64,000 nt of DNA from Saururus chinensis (taxonomy: Eukaryota > Streptophyta > Magnoliopsida > Piperales > Saururaceae), in contig CP141148.1 in the NCBI GenBank assembly GCA_035235625.1, positions 14,571,057 to 14,635,056 of the forward strand. The letters run 5' to 3'. The first letter of the stretch is position 1, and each line of letters opens with the position of its first letter. Positions 1-13,005 of this stretch are shown one piece after another. The position numbers and the translations under genes were made by a program. The notes below the pieces were generated by a model, which was given only the letters and a program-made list of their open reading frames with translations, was not told the origin of the DNA and made no database searches.

Positions 1-399
1 AAATAAAGAATTATAAAGGACTACTTAACAATCTTAGTCCATTCATACCTACATCATCAAGTTATCACATAAAAATAACAAGCCTCAAGGCTAGACATGT
101 CTAAGCTGACAATGGATAATCACAGAGTAAAGTAGAGTCAAAAGTATAAGTTTGACATAACATAGATCCAAACTAACATAAAACTAAGCATCTATAACCC
201 CTCTCAATGAACGTGATCAGCCTCATGCTCAACATAGAGCCCATCCGAAGTACCTACATGGCACAACATGTAGCCCCAAAACAAAACACAAACAAAAAAA
301 AGGTGAGCTTAGCTCAATAGGGTTTTTTAATATGGAATGTAAACTCATGAAAACATCATATATTCATTCTCTAAACATGTATATCATGAGATAATTCAC

Positions 400-640
400 A
401 TTCTATAACACATAATCATGTCACCCATACATCATGACATAACGCACAATCCATAAACATATATTTATGAAACTTGGCATCATGATGAGAAAGACATTCC
501 ATAAACACATAATCATGTCACTTGTACATCATGATGTAAAACACATCCCATAAACACATAATCATGCTACCTAGGCATCATGATGTAACCCACATTCCAT
601 AAACACATAATCATGCCACCTATACATCATAGGTTCATCC
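400..640. repeat. Tandem repeat, about 63-bp unit, about 4 copies
   Basis: Imperfect units each contain 'cataaacacataatcatg' followed by a 'catcatgatg' block. The expansion lies inside the family A LTR. Other family copies carry their own expansions of related sequence (14640-14900 and 26393-26872), so the array expanded separately in each copy. Confidence 0.75.
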
Positions 641-1490
641 ATAGTTCATAAAACATATACACCTCACGTCTAATCATATGAATCTCATTATAACATCACA
701 TCCTGCATGAATCAGTTCTCAATATTCATATCATGCATAATCATATCTCAATATGCACACATTTACCGTGCAAAATAAAGTGTATCAAACACGTACCATC
801 CTGCATATTCATGCAAATCTATTCCACAATCACATGTTTATCATAAGCATCATTATTCCTACACAACCTGTGTCAATGGGCATTATATCCCATACATATG
901 CAACAATCATTAGGTGAATGTCTCACAATTGAGAAAACCAATCAACCCGCTCACCTAGGACAATCCCTTAAAGGGAAGGTCTGAATTCCTAACAATGAAA
1001 ACAAGAGTGGTTTGGGCAGATTCCCTAATTGGAAAGGTACCCCCTCCATCATGGGTTCGTCCATAGCTCATAAAATATATGCACATCATGTGTAAACATA
1101 TGAATCTCATTATAACAATCACATCTTACATGAATCAATTCTCAACATTCATATCATGCATAATCATATCTCAATATAAATATTCACCGTACAAAATCAA
1201 GTATATCCATCATACACCATCCTGCAAATTTATGCAAATCCATTCCAGGATCACATGTGTAACATAAGCATCACTATTCCTACACATCCTGTGATAATGA
1301 GCATTATATCCATACAAATGCATAAATCAACTGGTGAATGTCTCACAATTGAGAAAATAACCATGCTTAATCTGTCGAAGTATAAGCAGACCTGCTCACC
1401 TTGGACAAACCCTAACAGGGAAGGTCCGAATTCCTAAAAGGAAACGAGCAAATTGGATATGTTCCTTAACGGGGAAAGTACCCCCTGGTA
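630..1490. repeat. Direct duplication of about 424 bp within LTR A
   Basis: Two adjacent copies (about 630-1053 and 1054-1490) share the same ordered landmarks: 'atgaatctcattataac', 'catatcatgcataatcat', 'gaatgtctcacaattgag', and a segment ending in 'gtaccccct'. They have diverged by several percent, so the duplication is not recent. Confidence 0.7.
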
Positions 1491-3290
1491 AGCCAGTGCA
1501 CACAGACAAACCGGCCTGGATTCTCATGGTCCAAATAACTAAATAATTTAACTTATTACAACATTTCATTCTTCTCACTCGGGGAGGAAACCCGTCCTCA
1601 AAGGAATATAAAACCCCATCTATTGGAAGTAAAACCCCATCCTTTTGGACATAAAGCTGATTCGATAAACCTCCAAGTAATCCGGCAACCAACAATATCC
1701 AATTGCATCCAATCGATCAATTATGGCTAATCATGATTAATCATTGCTTATAAAGCATTTTTATGATGCATGTGCCATGATACATATGTGAGCAAAGTTT
1801 AACGAATGTAAACACAAGTAAACATACTCAAGTTAGTCCCTATGAACATGCAACATGGTCCATTTGTAACAAATAAAATCATGTGATCATAAGCAAGAAT
1901 ATACACATGCATGGTAGTGTTCATCCATAGGCTAAAATAGGTGAAACATGAACAAACTATAATCAATATTATATATGCAAGCATCCATAATTTTATCATG
2001 GTCCTATCCTACTGGAATCATGGAGTAAATGTGGAGAAAACGTCAAACTACGAGTTCAAGACAAGTATAACATCATACTAGACTTAGACAAGCATAAACA
2101 TATCCATACTTAAGCCAAAACATGTGAAACATAATTCACCTAAAATTAATATAACATGTGCAAGCATATATAAATTATCATGGTTAAGACCTACTGGAAT
2201 TATCAAGTAATTATGAAGAAGTCATCAAACATAGATTTTAAACAAGTAGAATATCGTACTAAAACTACACAAGTATAGTCCTAATTATGCTTGAGTTAGA
2301 TCATAATTCAAAGATGGTTCTCATGCAATCACAATAGCATTTATAGATAATAATAACTCATTTTAGTTATAAAAAATTAGATTTATGAGAAGAGAATAAG
2401 AAATGGTAAAAATTACCCAAAAATAAGCCAAATCATAAATTTATTGTGTTGGCGTTCGATCGGCCTAATAGGCTGTTCGAACGCATTCAAACGCCTGGCC
2501 ATTCAAAAGTCCAGATAGCCTATTCAAACGTCTAGACAACCTGTTCGAATGACTAACTATTTGAATGGCTATTTATCTATTTAATTGGCCAGAATAATTC
2601 ACTTTTTCCTCGTTCGTCTTCAACCTTTTGAAATTCAAACCAAAAACATTTCAAAATTCAAGATAAATTCTAAACTCGCCATAGAACATCATAATATTAA
2701 AATTTAATCCTAGAACATGATAGATCTAATCATTTTCATGTTTAATCACAAGGAAATAGCCATAAATAACATGTTTTAAATAAATCACTATTAAATCTCA
2801 AATGAAGCAAGAACCCACATAAATCCACAATCATGTTTTCCAATGGATAAAACCGCACAAGGAAAAACTCCCTACCTCTATGAAACCTTTGGATCTACGA
2901 AGAAGTTCAATCCTCAAGAAATCCTCCCCAAAAAAATTAAGGTTTTTATTCAAACTTAATTAAAATCAACTAATTGGCTCAAATCAACTTGAAAATAGGT
3001 AAATCTAGAATATCCTTTGGTTAAAAATAAAATCACCCATTTATTTTTTTAAACAAAAATTTAAAATAAAATTTTTAATGGAAAAAAATCAAGAATCAAA
3101 TTAGGGAAAATGAAGATAAAGAGGATTAAGTTCAAAATCGAAAGATTATGGGTGATTAGGGCAAGAAAACACACCTTAATCCATTTTTCTTTTTTGGGAA
3201 ATGGGGGTAGAGCACCTTCTTTTCCCTAATATAGCTCTTCCCCATTTGGGCAAATGAGATAGGAATTTTTTTAAATAGTATGGGCAGACT

Positions 3291-6017
3291 TGTCACGCCC
3301 TGCCACACCCCCTTGACCCAAACCTGGTCTAATGTGGGATGATGAAGGTGTGACGAAGTGGAAAGCTAACCGTAAACTGAGTTAGATAGAAGTACACAAT
3401 GCTCCCTTTGTGTGAAAGCAATTAACAAAAGAGAAAAAAATTAATTAAAGTCTCTTAGTCATTCACATATCGAAATAGTCTCGAAATAACATAATAAGTC
3501 TCAAGCCTTAATAGGCAACAACATGTCTAAGCTATCAACAAAGTTATCCATAACATGTAAAGTATCAATGTTTTAACATAAGAAATCTGCATAAGTCTAT
3601 CCCATCACAAATTAGATAGCCCACACTTCATCACCTCCATGCTTATAAAATAACTCATTTTGAGAAACTAATGGTACAACATAAATAGGGTGAGCTAACT
3701 TAGTAAGGGTTTGAAAATATAAAGTTCACATTAACACCAAAATATAATCCATAAGAAGCATCAAATAAGCCTCATGCAAACCGGTGTTAATAACATAAGA
3801 GCATATCAATCCCTTAAACATTCAACATGTGGAAATATCTCATTCACGCATCACATATCCATAAGCAACACTTGTGCATCATGGTCTCGATTATATTTCA
3901 TAATCCACACACAAACAACTTGTGCATTCATTCAAGTATCATAATCCATAGGCATCCTACATGAACAAGTATCATAATTTGTACACATCCTGCATGAATA
4001 AGTATAGCAATCCACATACATCATGTATGATCAAGTATCATAATCTATACACAACCAATGTAAACATAAACATTATGATTCTTACACAAAAAACTATATA
4101 AATAAGCATTATAATCCTTACATAACATGTGTAAATAGCACAATGAATGTCTCACAATAGATAGAGCCCAATACCCGAATATACTGGTTCTGCTCACCCT
4201 GGCCTAAGCCTAAGCAGCCCTGCTCACCCTAAAAATTCTTAAGAAGGAAGATCCAAGTAACTTGACAAATCCTAATTGGAAGTGCCCTTGCTTAGCTGGT
4301 GCACAGGAGCAAACCAGCTTAGATTCTCAGTTCAGAAAATCACATGCATTCCACTCTTCTCACCTAGTGAGAAAACCTACCCTTTCTTAAAGGAAAACCT
4401 TGCCCATTGTATAGAAAACCCCACCCATTGGACGGAAAACAGATTCATTTAATCTCCAATATGAATAATTCAGAAAACTAAGACACCAAATGACTAATTA
4501 CGATTAAACACATTTAATCATGGCTTAACAAATCATTTTCATGATGTATGCAATATGATACATACATGAACAATATTAAATGTATGTAATCCTAATTAGT
4601 CATATCCTAATTAGTCATATTATGCATTAGACATGGTCCATATGTGGCAAATAAAATCCTGTAAGCATAAGTAAACATAAGCATACATGGTCATGCTTAT
4701 AAATGAGCTAAACATTTGGAGCATGGTTCATACGTAATTAATTTAGCATTTGTACAAGCATTCATTCTTCATCATGATCATATTCTACTGGTAACATAAA
4801 ATAGACATGATCATATTATACTAGTAACATGAAATAGACATGATCATATTCTATTGGGAACATGAAATAGACACGAAAAAACCATCAAATCTGACTTATA
4901 AATTTACACAACAATTTCATATGTAGCCAAGTGATTGGCCCTAAGGGGCAATCAATTAGGAACAAAGGTGTTGTAAAATGCCATTTGGCCGATAGATAAG
5001 TTTGTCCAGCCAATCGATTAGATGGCCTTTCAATCAGCCTAAGAGGGCGATCAAATGGTCAACCCAAAAAATTCAGAAAATAGTAATTTTTTTTGCTCGA
5101 AACTTAATCAAATTTATTTAAGAAGATTCAAATTTACCCATCCATAAGCTTCATTAACATAATTTCATTCAAAAACATGATTTTAATGCAAGTAAAACCT
5201 CATCAAACAAAAATACCTTACCTCAAATAAGATAGTATATCTTTGAATCTCTTCTCAATCTCAAGAAAACCCTACTCAACAAATTAGGTTACATTAACCC
5301 TAAGCAAAAATCTATCATTTCGACCCAATAGAGACTTAAAATCACTAATAGAAGATAGATCGAATATCTTGCCCAAAATGAAAATCACAAGAGTAAAAGC
5401 AATAAATCTGAATCTAGGGTTTGAAATCTTGGGTAAAAGAATAAAATTGAGAAGAATAAAACCTAAAATCCCATTCAAGAGGAGAAGAACTTGGGATTTA
5501 GGGAAAAATCAAAAGAAATATGGAAGAAATAGAGTGATTATACTGTGGATTAAAATTTTCCTTCTCAAGATGGGGGTAGAACTCTTTAAGGCCTCCCAAA
5601 TCTCAGCCCACCTCAAATAAATAAATGGCCAAGGTTTCTATTTATAGGTAGGTAAAGTAAATGGGTCCAGCAAAGGAAGAACCGAACCCACTTAAATAAC
5701 ATGGAATCAAAAATAAATTTAACAAGGTTATGCTAGGCCCAAAACTGAGTTAGCCCAAGAAGTTAACACATCACCCGAGATAGTCGTGGGTTCTATGGAG
5801 GGCCCATTTTCTTAATTAAAAAGAATATATGGCAACTAACAACAATTAGTGTGATAATTTGGTAGATTATGCTAGGCACTAATATTTTCTAACTAAAAAT
5901 CAAAATAAACCTAAAAAAATCATAATTAAACCAAAACATCGTACAAAAATCAAAACAAACCGAAAAGAATAAAACTTTACACGAATGAGTAAACAATAAA
6001 ACTTTACAAATCTTACA
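3291..6017 (-). mobile_element. Long LTR of family A (5' LTR relic or solo LTR), 2.7 kb
   Basis: On the minus strand the LTR begins TGTAAG (right end, 6017) and finishes GGGCGTGACA (left end, 3291). It aligns block by block with the copies at 7846-16058 and 24117-27457, including a repeat module at 4930-5060. The right flank 'agggg' (6018-6022) does not match the left flank 'agact' (3286-3290). This fits a 5' LTR joined to a truncated 3' LTR (1-3290) after loss of the interior, rather than an independent solo LTR. On the right it is inserted into a plus-strand Copia fragment. No coding capacity. Confidence 0.7.
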
Positions 6018-6022
6018 AGGGG

Positions 6023-6850
6023 TCACAACTATATCTCTCACAAACCAACTATATTGTTGACCTTCTCCATCAGGCCCATATGTCTACTACCAAGCCCATC
6101 TCTACCCCTTGTTGCATGGGCCAAGAACTGTTTAAGACTGCTGGCAAACCTCTTGCTGATCCAATTGAAAATCGCAGTATTGTTGGGGCACTTTAAAATG
6201 TTGCCTTGACACGACCAAATTCTGCTTATGCTGTCAACTAGGCGTGTCAATTCATGCATTCTTCAACTAATGTTCATCTCTTCGTTGTCAAACACATTCT
6301 GCACTATCTTAAGCATACAATGCACTATAGCACTATGACCTTACTCTCAAGCGGAGCAATAGTCTTTCCTCACTGCCTTCTCTGCCGCTAATTGGGCCGG
6401 ATGCATCCCTGATGATTGGTGATCCACCTCCGGCTACTGCATTTTCTTGGGCAATAATCTTATTTCGTGGAGAGCAAAGAAGCAAACCAGTGTGTCTCTT
6501 TCCAGTCCCAACTCTGAGTATTGGTGTTTGGCTATCACCACAACTGAGCTCGCTTAGATTCAAATTTTATGTAGAGAACTTGGCATTCCTATCTCTAGTG
6601 CTCTTAATTGGTGTGATAATATCAGTGCTACCTATATGGTTACTTACCCTATTTTTCACACATACCAAACATATTGAAATTGACTACCATTTTGTTCATG
6701 AACATGTTGCACAATAGTCTCTAGTCATCAAGTATGTCTACCGCTGATCAAGCCGGTGACATCCTCACTAAGGAACTTTCTCACATGCATTATCACCTAC
6801 TCACAAGCTAACTCACTTGCTTCCAAAGTTTTGCCATATCTATGTATGTC
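6023..6850 (+). mobile_element. Copia retrotransposon fragment (end of RT, RNase H)
   Basis: Translations resemble the 3' part of Ty1/Copia pol: a 'YIVDLLHQAHMS' block and a 'LTRPNSAYAVN' block typical of the end of reverse transcriptase, then RNase H blocks with a cysteine-aspartate core ('WCDNIS'), 'IEIDYHFVHEHVA' and a C-terminal 'SADQAGDILTKELS'. The RT core, integrase and gag are absent, because family A LTR sequence abuts the left side. The fragment carries several breaks and is a fossil. Its 3' LTR could not be delimited downstream. Confidence 0.85.
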
Positions 6851-7037
6851 TTGATAACAGCGTGGCCTAATTTTGTGTAATAGCTAGCCCAAGTCCGCCT
6901 TGGTCTTGTGCAACGTCCATACTGAACTTTCCTTCTTCACATTTATTAGAATCTACATATTGTTCGTTATCTTCTTAATCAAATTAATCATATGTAACAC
7001 ATGTAATCTTCTCTTGTGTAACACTACATAATGGAAT

Positions 7038-7192
7038 ACTCACTTCGTCCTAAATTAATAGCTCTACTTGGCAAAAAAATTTGTTCCATATTAATACTTC
7101 ATTTTGTTCAATTTAAGTAGTTGAGTACTGAAAAAAGAGTATTATAAGCCTATTTTTCTTTCTCTTAGCTATTAATATAGGATGGAGAAAAT
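7038..7192. mobile_element. Stowaway-type MITE, about 155 bp
   Basis: Inverted ends: left 'tactcacttcgtcctaaatt', and the reverse complement of the right end reads 'gtattttctccatcctatat'. This matches the CTCC(C/T)TCCGTCC-type termini of Stowaway (Tc1/mariner) MITEs, flanked by TA. No coding capacity. Confidence 0.75.
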
Positions 7193-7845
7193 ACAAAGAA
7201 AACCCTACTTGCTTATTATGGACATGGTGTCTCAACCAATTGCCGTATGTTGAGTTCCTTCCAACTCCCATTGGGAGAAATTGGCCGAGGAGCTGACATG
7301 GCAGTTTTGTGGTCTTTTGGGCCAATCTAATGAGAGCCCTCTGAGTGTTTCTATAGCTGCAGGGATCCAGGAGTGGCCAACTTTATTAAAGCTGATGAAT
7401 GTGATGGCTTGAAAGAAACAAGAATGGCAAGGTAATGAAGCAATTGCCAATGCCACCATATCTAGGTAGGAAGCTTCAGTTCCACTCTATCTTTGTGTGT
7501 TCTGTTTCAAGGGCACAGGGGACCGAAGGGCACCCATCCATGCTGATTCCTTGCAGACATGTTTTGCACAAGTAGTCGATAGTAATGTTGTCCAAGAGTA
7601 ACATGCGCATGAAATGCCCATATTGCCCACTAGAAGACACTCTTGCATAGTGCAGACATCTCTTCTTTTAACTTACCCTCTGTCTTCTCTCTAAACTGTG
7701 CCTAAATAAATTACAATCAGTGGTGTCTTATTGTGTAATATTCTCGGGGGGATGATTTGGTATGTGTTGATGGATTGATTGTACTTTGTAAATAAAAAAT
7801 TGAATGTGACTATATGCACCCTAATAATCTCATGGGTATCCTAAC
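7193..7845. other. No gene recognised; probably the Copia 3' region or an older repeat
   Basis: The sequence is of mixed composition with only short open frames and no recognisable domains. It follows the Copia RNase H fragment and may contain its degraded 3' LTR. It ends at the TG of the family A solo LTR. Confidence 0.4.
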
Positions 7846-9599
7846 TGTAAGATCTCTAACCTTAACCCGGTTTAATTTTGGTTTAATTATGTGATTATTG
7901 TGTGGCTTTGTTTTAAATTGCCAATTTAACTTATCTTTGGGGTTAAAGGCTGATAATGATGGTTTTAATAATCTTTTCACTAATTTTTATAATTTTCTAT
8001 GCTAAACTTAATTCATCTTATTTTTAGGAAATTTTTAGAATTTTATGGGATTTTTAATTAAAAAAAGGTTGTGGACCCCACCGTGGGCCCCACATTCAAG
8101 AATGGTGGTCAAGGTCTCACAAGACCTTAAAATTCACTTATCTCATTATTAAAGAGTTTTAGAAATTTTAAAATTCGTTTTAGCTTTGAAATGTGTAAAA
8201 TTGGCTATTTAGTGCACTAAATTTTATTCATACCCCAACTTTTAGTATTTACACCCCAATAACTTACTATAAAAGGAAAGTCCCAGCCCCATTCCTAATT
8301 GGGAAAGAGCTGAGATTGAAAGCTGAAAAGTGCCCTAATCCCTATTACCAAAAGAGGAAATCAATTTAGGTATGTTTAAGCTTTGATTTCCACTAATCTT
8401 TCAAATTTCCATTAATCCCTTTTAATCTCATTTTTACCCAAAGTTGATTCTTATTTTACCCTATTAAAGATGTTGTTTTTATTCTCTATTTCAAATCCTA
8501 ATTTAGGAATTTTTATTATTAAGCAAAGAGAACTCTAGATCTACATGTTTTCAAAGTGGTTTAAGCTTAAAATTCGAATTTAATGAAGTAGTAACTAAAC
8601 CCTGACTTTGGGTAGGAATTTGTGACGATTAAAGCTTCGATTTGGTCCCAAAAGCTCACTAAAGGTAAGAAATTTTCTTCCTAAAAGAATTTATGTTTCG
8701 GATTTGAGGTTTGGAATGGTTTATGTGAGTTTTGCTTGTGTTTGTGCTTTAATGGTGGTTTAAATAAAGCATGCTCTTATGGTGATTATCCTTTGATTTA
8801 GCTTAGAAATGACTAGATCTATCATGCATTAAGATTTTATTTCAATATTATGAAGTTCATAATATTTTCGGTTTTGGGTTTGCAAGGTTGAAGACAAACC
8901 AATTTTAACGGTGAAGGGCGTTCATACAACCTGGCGTTTGAACGGCTGTCTGGTAGATCAAACAAACGGCCAAACAGCAGATTTGCCTTTTTGAGTACTT
9001 TGTCCAGTTTCTTGTTCTTCTTTCATAAATCTCATTTATTATGATTATAATGAGTTAGTTTTACTTGAAAATGCAACTGTGAGGGCATGAATACTATCTT
9101 GAAAGTGATGGGGTTCAAGCATGAATTAGGTTACATATCGTTGGACTTTAGCATGATATTCTCCTTACCCTAAATTCATGTTTGATGATTCTATATATTT
9201 TATTTATAATTTCAATAAGTTTAATTATGAGGATGGGCATGCATGCTTGCACATGATGTGCTAATTATTGTTGAACTACATTTCTATGTCTAGCTTAAGT
9301 CTAGTGATTATTATGCTTGCCTAAAGTCTAGCATGAAGTTATAATTGGCTTAAACTTGTATTTTCGAGGTTTTCACCACATTGTATTTATGATTTCAGTA
9401 AGGAGGAACCATGATAAAATTATGAAGGCATGTGTATAGTATAGAATGATGGTTTGTTCATGTTGCATATGTGTAAGGTCCCTGATTTTTCTATGATTTT
9501 CTATGATTTTCTCGTTATTTTTCTAGTTATTTTCAGAGGAAAAATGTGACACTTCGGTGTATTCATATTTGTGTATTTTTACCCCGTATTTATACCCAT

Positions 9600-11130
9600 A
9601 GAGTCGGGTGTGGGGCTTAGTCGCAGGCCGCGGGCCTCGCTGCATGTTTACAGGGTAAATTTTGGAGGTAAAATCGGCTTAAAAGAGTGAATAGTAAAAT
9701 CGGCTTAAAAGGCCGACCCAGTAAGTTTCTACAGAAGAAAAAAGATGTCCCGAGAGAAGGAGAGAAACCCGAGCCCATTTCTGGTCACTCCGTTCTTCCT
9801 CCTTCGTCGTCGGATTTCACCGATTCTTTTCAAGATCCTCTTTGCCTCACCGCCATGAGTCCGTAGGTACCAGCTATGACCGCCGCCATGGCCTCTTCGC
9901 TCCTCCACAAGGTACCGAACTTTTCTTCGGTTTTTCTCTCCTTCAAATCTCGTTTTTGAGCCATGGGGGTGCGATTTGATGTCATTTGCGGCTGCCCTCA
10001 ACTAGACTTATGTTTGGTTGGCCGCTAGGAACCCATAGGCATTGGTTAGAGCCGCCGCCATACTTTCTTCGCTCCGCAGTGAGCTAACGGTACTTTGGTT
10101 GGGTTTTGGTCACATTTTCCTATCACTGTCCATGGCTTTTTTTTTAGATGCCGGTGTGTTTCCAGTTGTCGTCCGGCCATCGGACGGACTCGGTCCATCC
10201 TACCTCGACCTAGCGTCGGTAGGGAGTTACTGTTTCTGACCATGCTTCGCCCTATTGACTTGCTCCGCCCAATTAGACGCTTTGGGTGCGTCTCAGGTTG
10301 TTGTCATCGGCAAGCCGTGTGCCATTTGGCCATCTTGGGCTCTACCCCGGCTCGGCAACAGTGAGGGTCAGCCCCACTTGGCCCGATTATACCTCTGCTC
10401 AAAATGGGCCGCTTGCCTTTGGCCTATACCGTGAGAGATGCATAGCCGCCCACACCACGTGTATTGGTTGTGGGTGATGATCGGCGATGTTGCCGCTTCG
10501 ATCGGCCACCACCTCCTAGCCATAGCTCAATTGCCCTTTTTTTTTTGCCTTGGGCCGCTACCGTCCGACCCATCTCCCCCTAGAGTGGTCCTTGTTGGCC
10601 ACGTGTACATGTGGCCACGCGTGTGCTTTTGGGTTTAGGCGCCGTATTCACGTCGCCTGACCATCGGTTGGCTTTGTCACCGAGTGGAGTTGACACATAG
10701 CCCTCCTCCACCTCTCCTTTGTCTTCGAGCGTTTCCCCACGCTCTCTGCCCTTATGTGGGCCCATGTTTATACAAAATCATCACCGTTGGGTGCTGTCCA
10801 CGGCCGGTTGTGACATCTTGTGGCTAGCTGAGTATGTCTTAGCCACCGGACGATCTTCAATGAGTACACCCTCAACATCTGGTCGCACCGCTACTTATAT
10901 TGGCACGACATTTTTCCCGGCCGCCCTAGTGTGCTACCATGGATCGCTGATTTTGCCGCATTGACTTCTGACACCCCATTTGGCCGTGAGTAGTTTTGGC
11001 ACTTCCTAAAATCCTCGGGACAGCAGCTCTCTCATCTAGGCAACGGTTTTGACTGCCAATTCTACCACCGATGCCGCCACCATCGTGTGCTCGCCATCAA
11101 ACGTCAGGATTACGAGGTAGGGGAGCTTTG
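9600..11130 (+). other. GC-rich domain inside family D LTR
   Basis: About 1.5 kb of GC-rich sequence lies within an otherwise AT-rich LTR. Two related segments (around 9880-9910 and 10050-10080) share 'gccgccgccat' followed by 'cttcgctcc', which looks like a duplicated leader or start region. Short self-complementary runs occur, such as around 10165-10200 ('ggccatcggacgg'). Open frames here are short (under 100 codons), overlap on both strands and match nothing known to me. This may be LTR leader sequence or captured host DNA; I cannot decide. Confidence 0.5.
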
Positions 11131-11279
11131 AACTCATAATTTCATGATAGCATACTTTGAATGAGTAGTAGCATGCTAAGACTATATGATTGAATGCTAT
11201 GGATGTTAGATTATGATCCGTTTGCATGATGTAAGAGGATGAATTATGCCATGTTGAAATGCATATGACATGCATATTG

Positions 11280-11660
11280 GCTGTAAGTATGTTGGATGTA
11301 TGTATGTGCTAGTGATGGCTAGCGTGTATGTTTAAAGTATGTATGGATTATGCATGTGCTAGTGATGGCTAGCATGCATGTTTGAAGTATGTATGAATGT
11401 GTATGTATGTGCTAGTGATGGCATTATGCATGTGCTAGTGATGGCTAGCGTGCATGTTTGAAGTATGTATGAATGTGTATGTATGTGCTAGTGATGGCTA
11501 GCGTGCATGTTTGAAGTATGTATGGATTATGCATGTGCTAGTGATGGCTAGCGTGCATGTTTGAAGTATGTATGGATGTGTATGTATGTGCTAGTGATGG
11601 CTAGCGTGTATGTTTGACATATGTATAAATGTGTATGTATGCGCTAGTGATGGCTAGCGA
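11280..11660. repeat. Tandem repeat, about 50-54-bp unit, about 8 copies
   Basis: Each unit contains 'gctagtgatggctagcgtg' followed by 'catgtttgaagtatgtatg'. Within the unit, 'gctag...ctagc' is itself an inverted repeat. One unit is truncated near 11430. Confidence 0.85.
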
Positions 11661-12119
11661 GTATGTTGGTAAGCTACGTATGTATGAAAGTATGTGTGTT
11701 ATACATATGTGTGATGGACATACGTATGTATGATGGCTATTTGCCTATGCTATGGATATGCGTATGTGTATGTGGGCAGAGGTATGAGCTATGGATGGTA
11801 AGAAGTGTCAGTGTTTGGTATGGATTTGGATATGGATGTGTAAGCGTATGATGCATGACAGAGGATATAAGTATGACGGGTGAGGATTTGAGAGGATTGT
11901 TTCGGATCAGAGCACATGTTGGGGGATTGTCAGACAGTAAGAGTGTGCATAATTGTACAAGCATAACCTACAGATTATGAAGTGAAAAGTAAGCATAATA
12001 AGTGAGGTATTAGTAAGAGGGTATAACTGGGTTTGATTCTGAGGAGCTTAGTCTAAGGACTTTCGAGTAAGATGTTTTGGCCATAAGGTAAATGGCGAAG
12101 ATTGTAAGATCGTAATAAC

Positions 12120-12410
12120 TTACACAAACACTCTTATTCAGGGTCTTACAAACTTACTCGTACCACCATACGCTTACTCATATAACATACGCATACTTGT
12201 ACGACCTTACTTGTACAATCATATGCTTACTCATATAACTTACACATACTTGTACGACCTTACTCGTACCATCTTACTCGTACAATCTTACTCGTACAGT
12301 CTTACTCAAAATCATACACTTACTGTCTTACTTAGAAACATACTCTTACACATACTCTTACAGTCGTTCTCATACTCATACTCTTATAGTCGTACTCATA
12401 CTATCGACCA
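12120..12410. repeat. Degenerate cttac/tactc-rich repeat
   Basis: Irregular tandem copies of 'cttactcgtac' and 'catacttactc' types. The sequence is largely complementary in style to the GTATG/GTAAG-rich tract at 11650-12090 upstream, so a long imperfect stem could form in a transcript. Confidence 0.65.
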
Positions 12411-12649
12411 CTGAAGCTCATTACAACTAATAAGCTCCAACGTTGAATGGAAAAGAATGTCACTAGGGCATCACCTTAACCTCCGGGGAGTGACTAGACA
12501 CCATGGACTTTTTCGAAGGTAAGGCACACCAATGCTTATGGGGCACTGGATCAAACAGGTAAGAGCAGGTCCATGATACTAGTTACCTGAGTGCGCAAAC
12601 ATAAACACCCACACATAAGGGGTCATAGAATTGCCCACCATAATGGGTC

Positions 12650-12770
12650 TTATAGTGCCAGTGCCACTCTTGGGAAGAAATCATACAGTGCCACTTGGGC
12701 AGAAACATACGGTGCCACACTTGGGCGGAAACATACAGTGCCACACTTGGGCGGAATCATACAACGCTCT
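12650..12770. repeat. Tandem repeat, about 31-bp unit, 4 copies
   Basis: Units of 'cagtgccacacttgggcgg' type followed by 'aaacata'. The array lies directly before a second, longer-period array in the same LTR. Confidence 0.75.
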
Positions 12771-13005
12771 CAATAGAGCATCAACGACTGGGCTTATACA
12801 GCACACAAAACCAATCAAAAACATACGTCGCTCTCAACAGAGCATCAAACATCTGGGCTTATACAGCACACAGACCAAATCGAAAACATACCGCGCTCTC
12901 AACAAATCATCAGACGTCTGGGCTTCATACAGCACACAGACAAGCTCGGAAACATACATCGCTCTCAACAGAGCATCAAACGTCCGGTGCTCTATACAGC
13001 ACACA
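12771..13005. repeat. Tandem repeat, about 62-bp unit, 4 copies
   Basis: Units contain 'gctctcaacagagcatca', 'ctgggcttatacagcacac' and 'aaaacatac'. The inverted pair 'gctct...agagc' in each unit allows a small hairpin. Confidence 0.75.

Larger units (their letters stand above)
1..3290 (-). mobile_element. Long LTR of family A, partial (solo or 3' LTR relic)
   Basis: Non-coding LTR sequence in minus orientation, cut by the left window edge. It shares blocks with the copies at 3291-6017, 7846-16058 and 24117-27457: the end-proximal block around 280-330 (on the minus strand, a 'gagctaagctcacc' block next to a T-rich tract), the 'GGTCC...AAAGGACATG'-like block near 1500-1650, and the repeat module at 2445-2600. 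No open frame of retroelement type is present. The TG-end segment expected on the right is missing, and the sequence abuts the next copy directly at 3290/3291. Most simply this is the 3' LTR of an element whose interior and LTR start were deleted. Old and broken. Confidence 0.75.

Noticed and set aside
10042-10964. Several short open frames in the GC-rich block of family D
   Set aside because: All under 90 codons, overlapping on both strands, no known domain; GC richness explains their length.
400-13005. Regular repeat arrays that might look like CRISPR
   Set aside because: Units are imperfect, contiguous and without unique spacers, and lie in plant LTRs; ordinary minisatellites.
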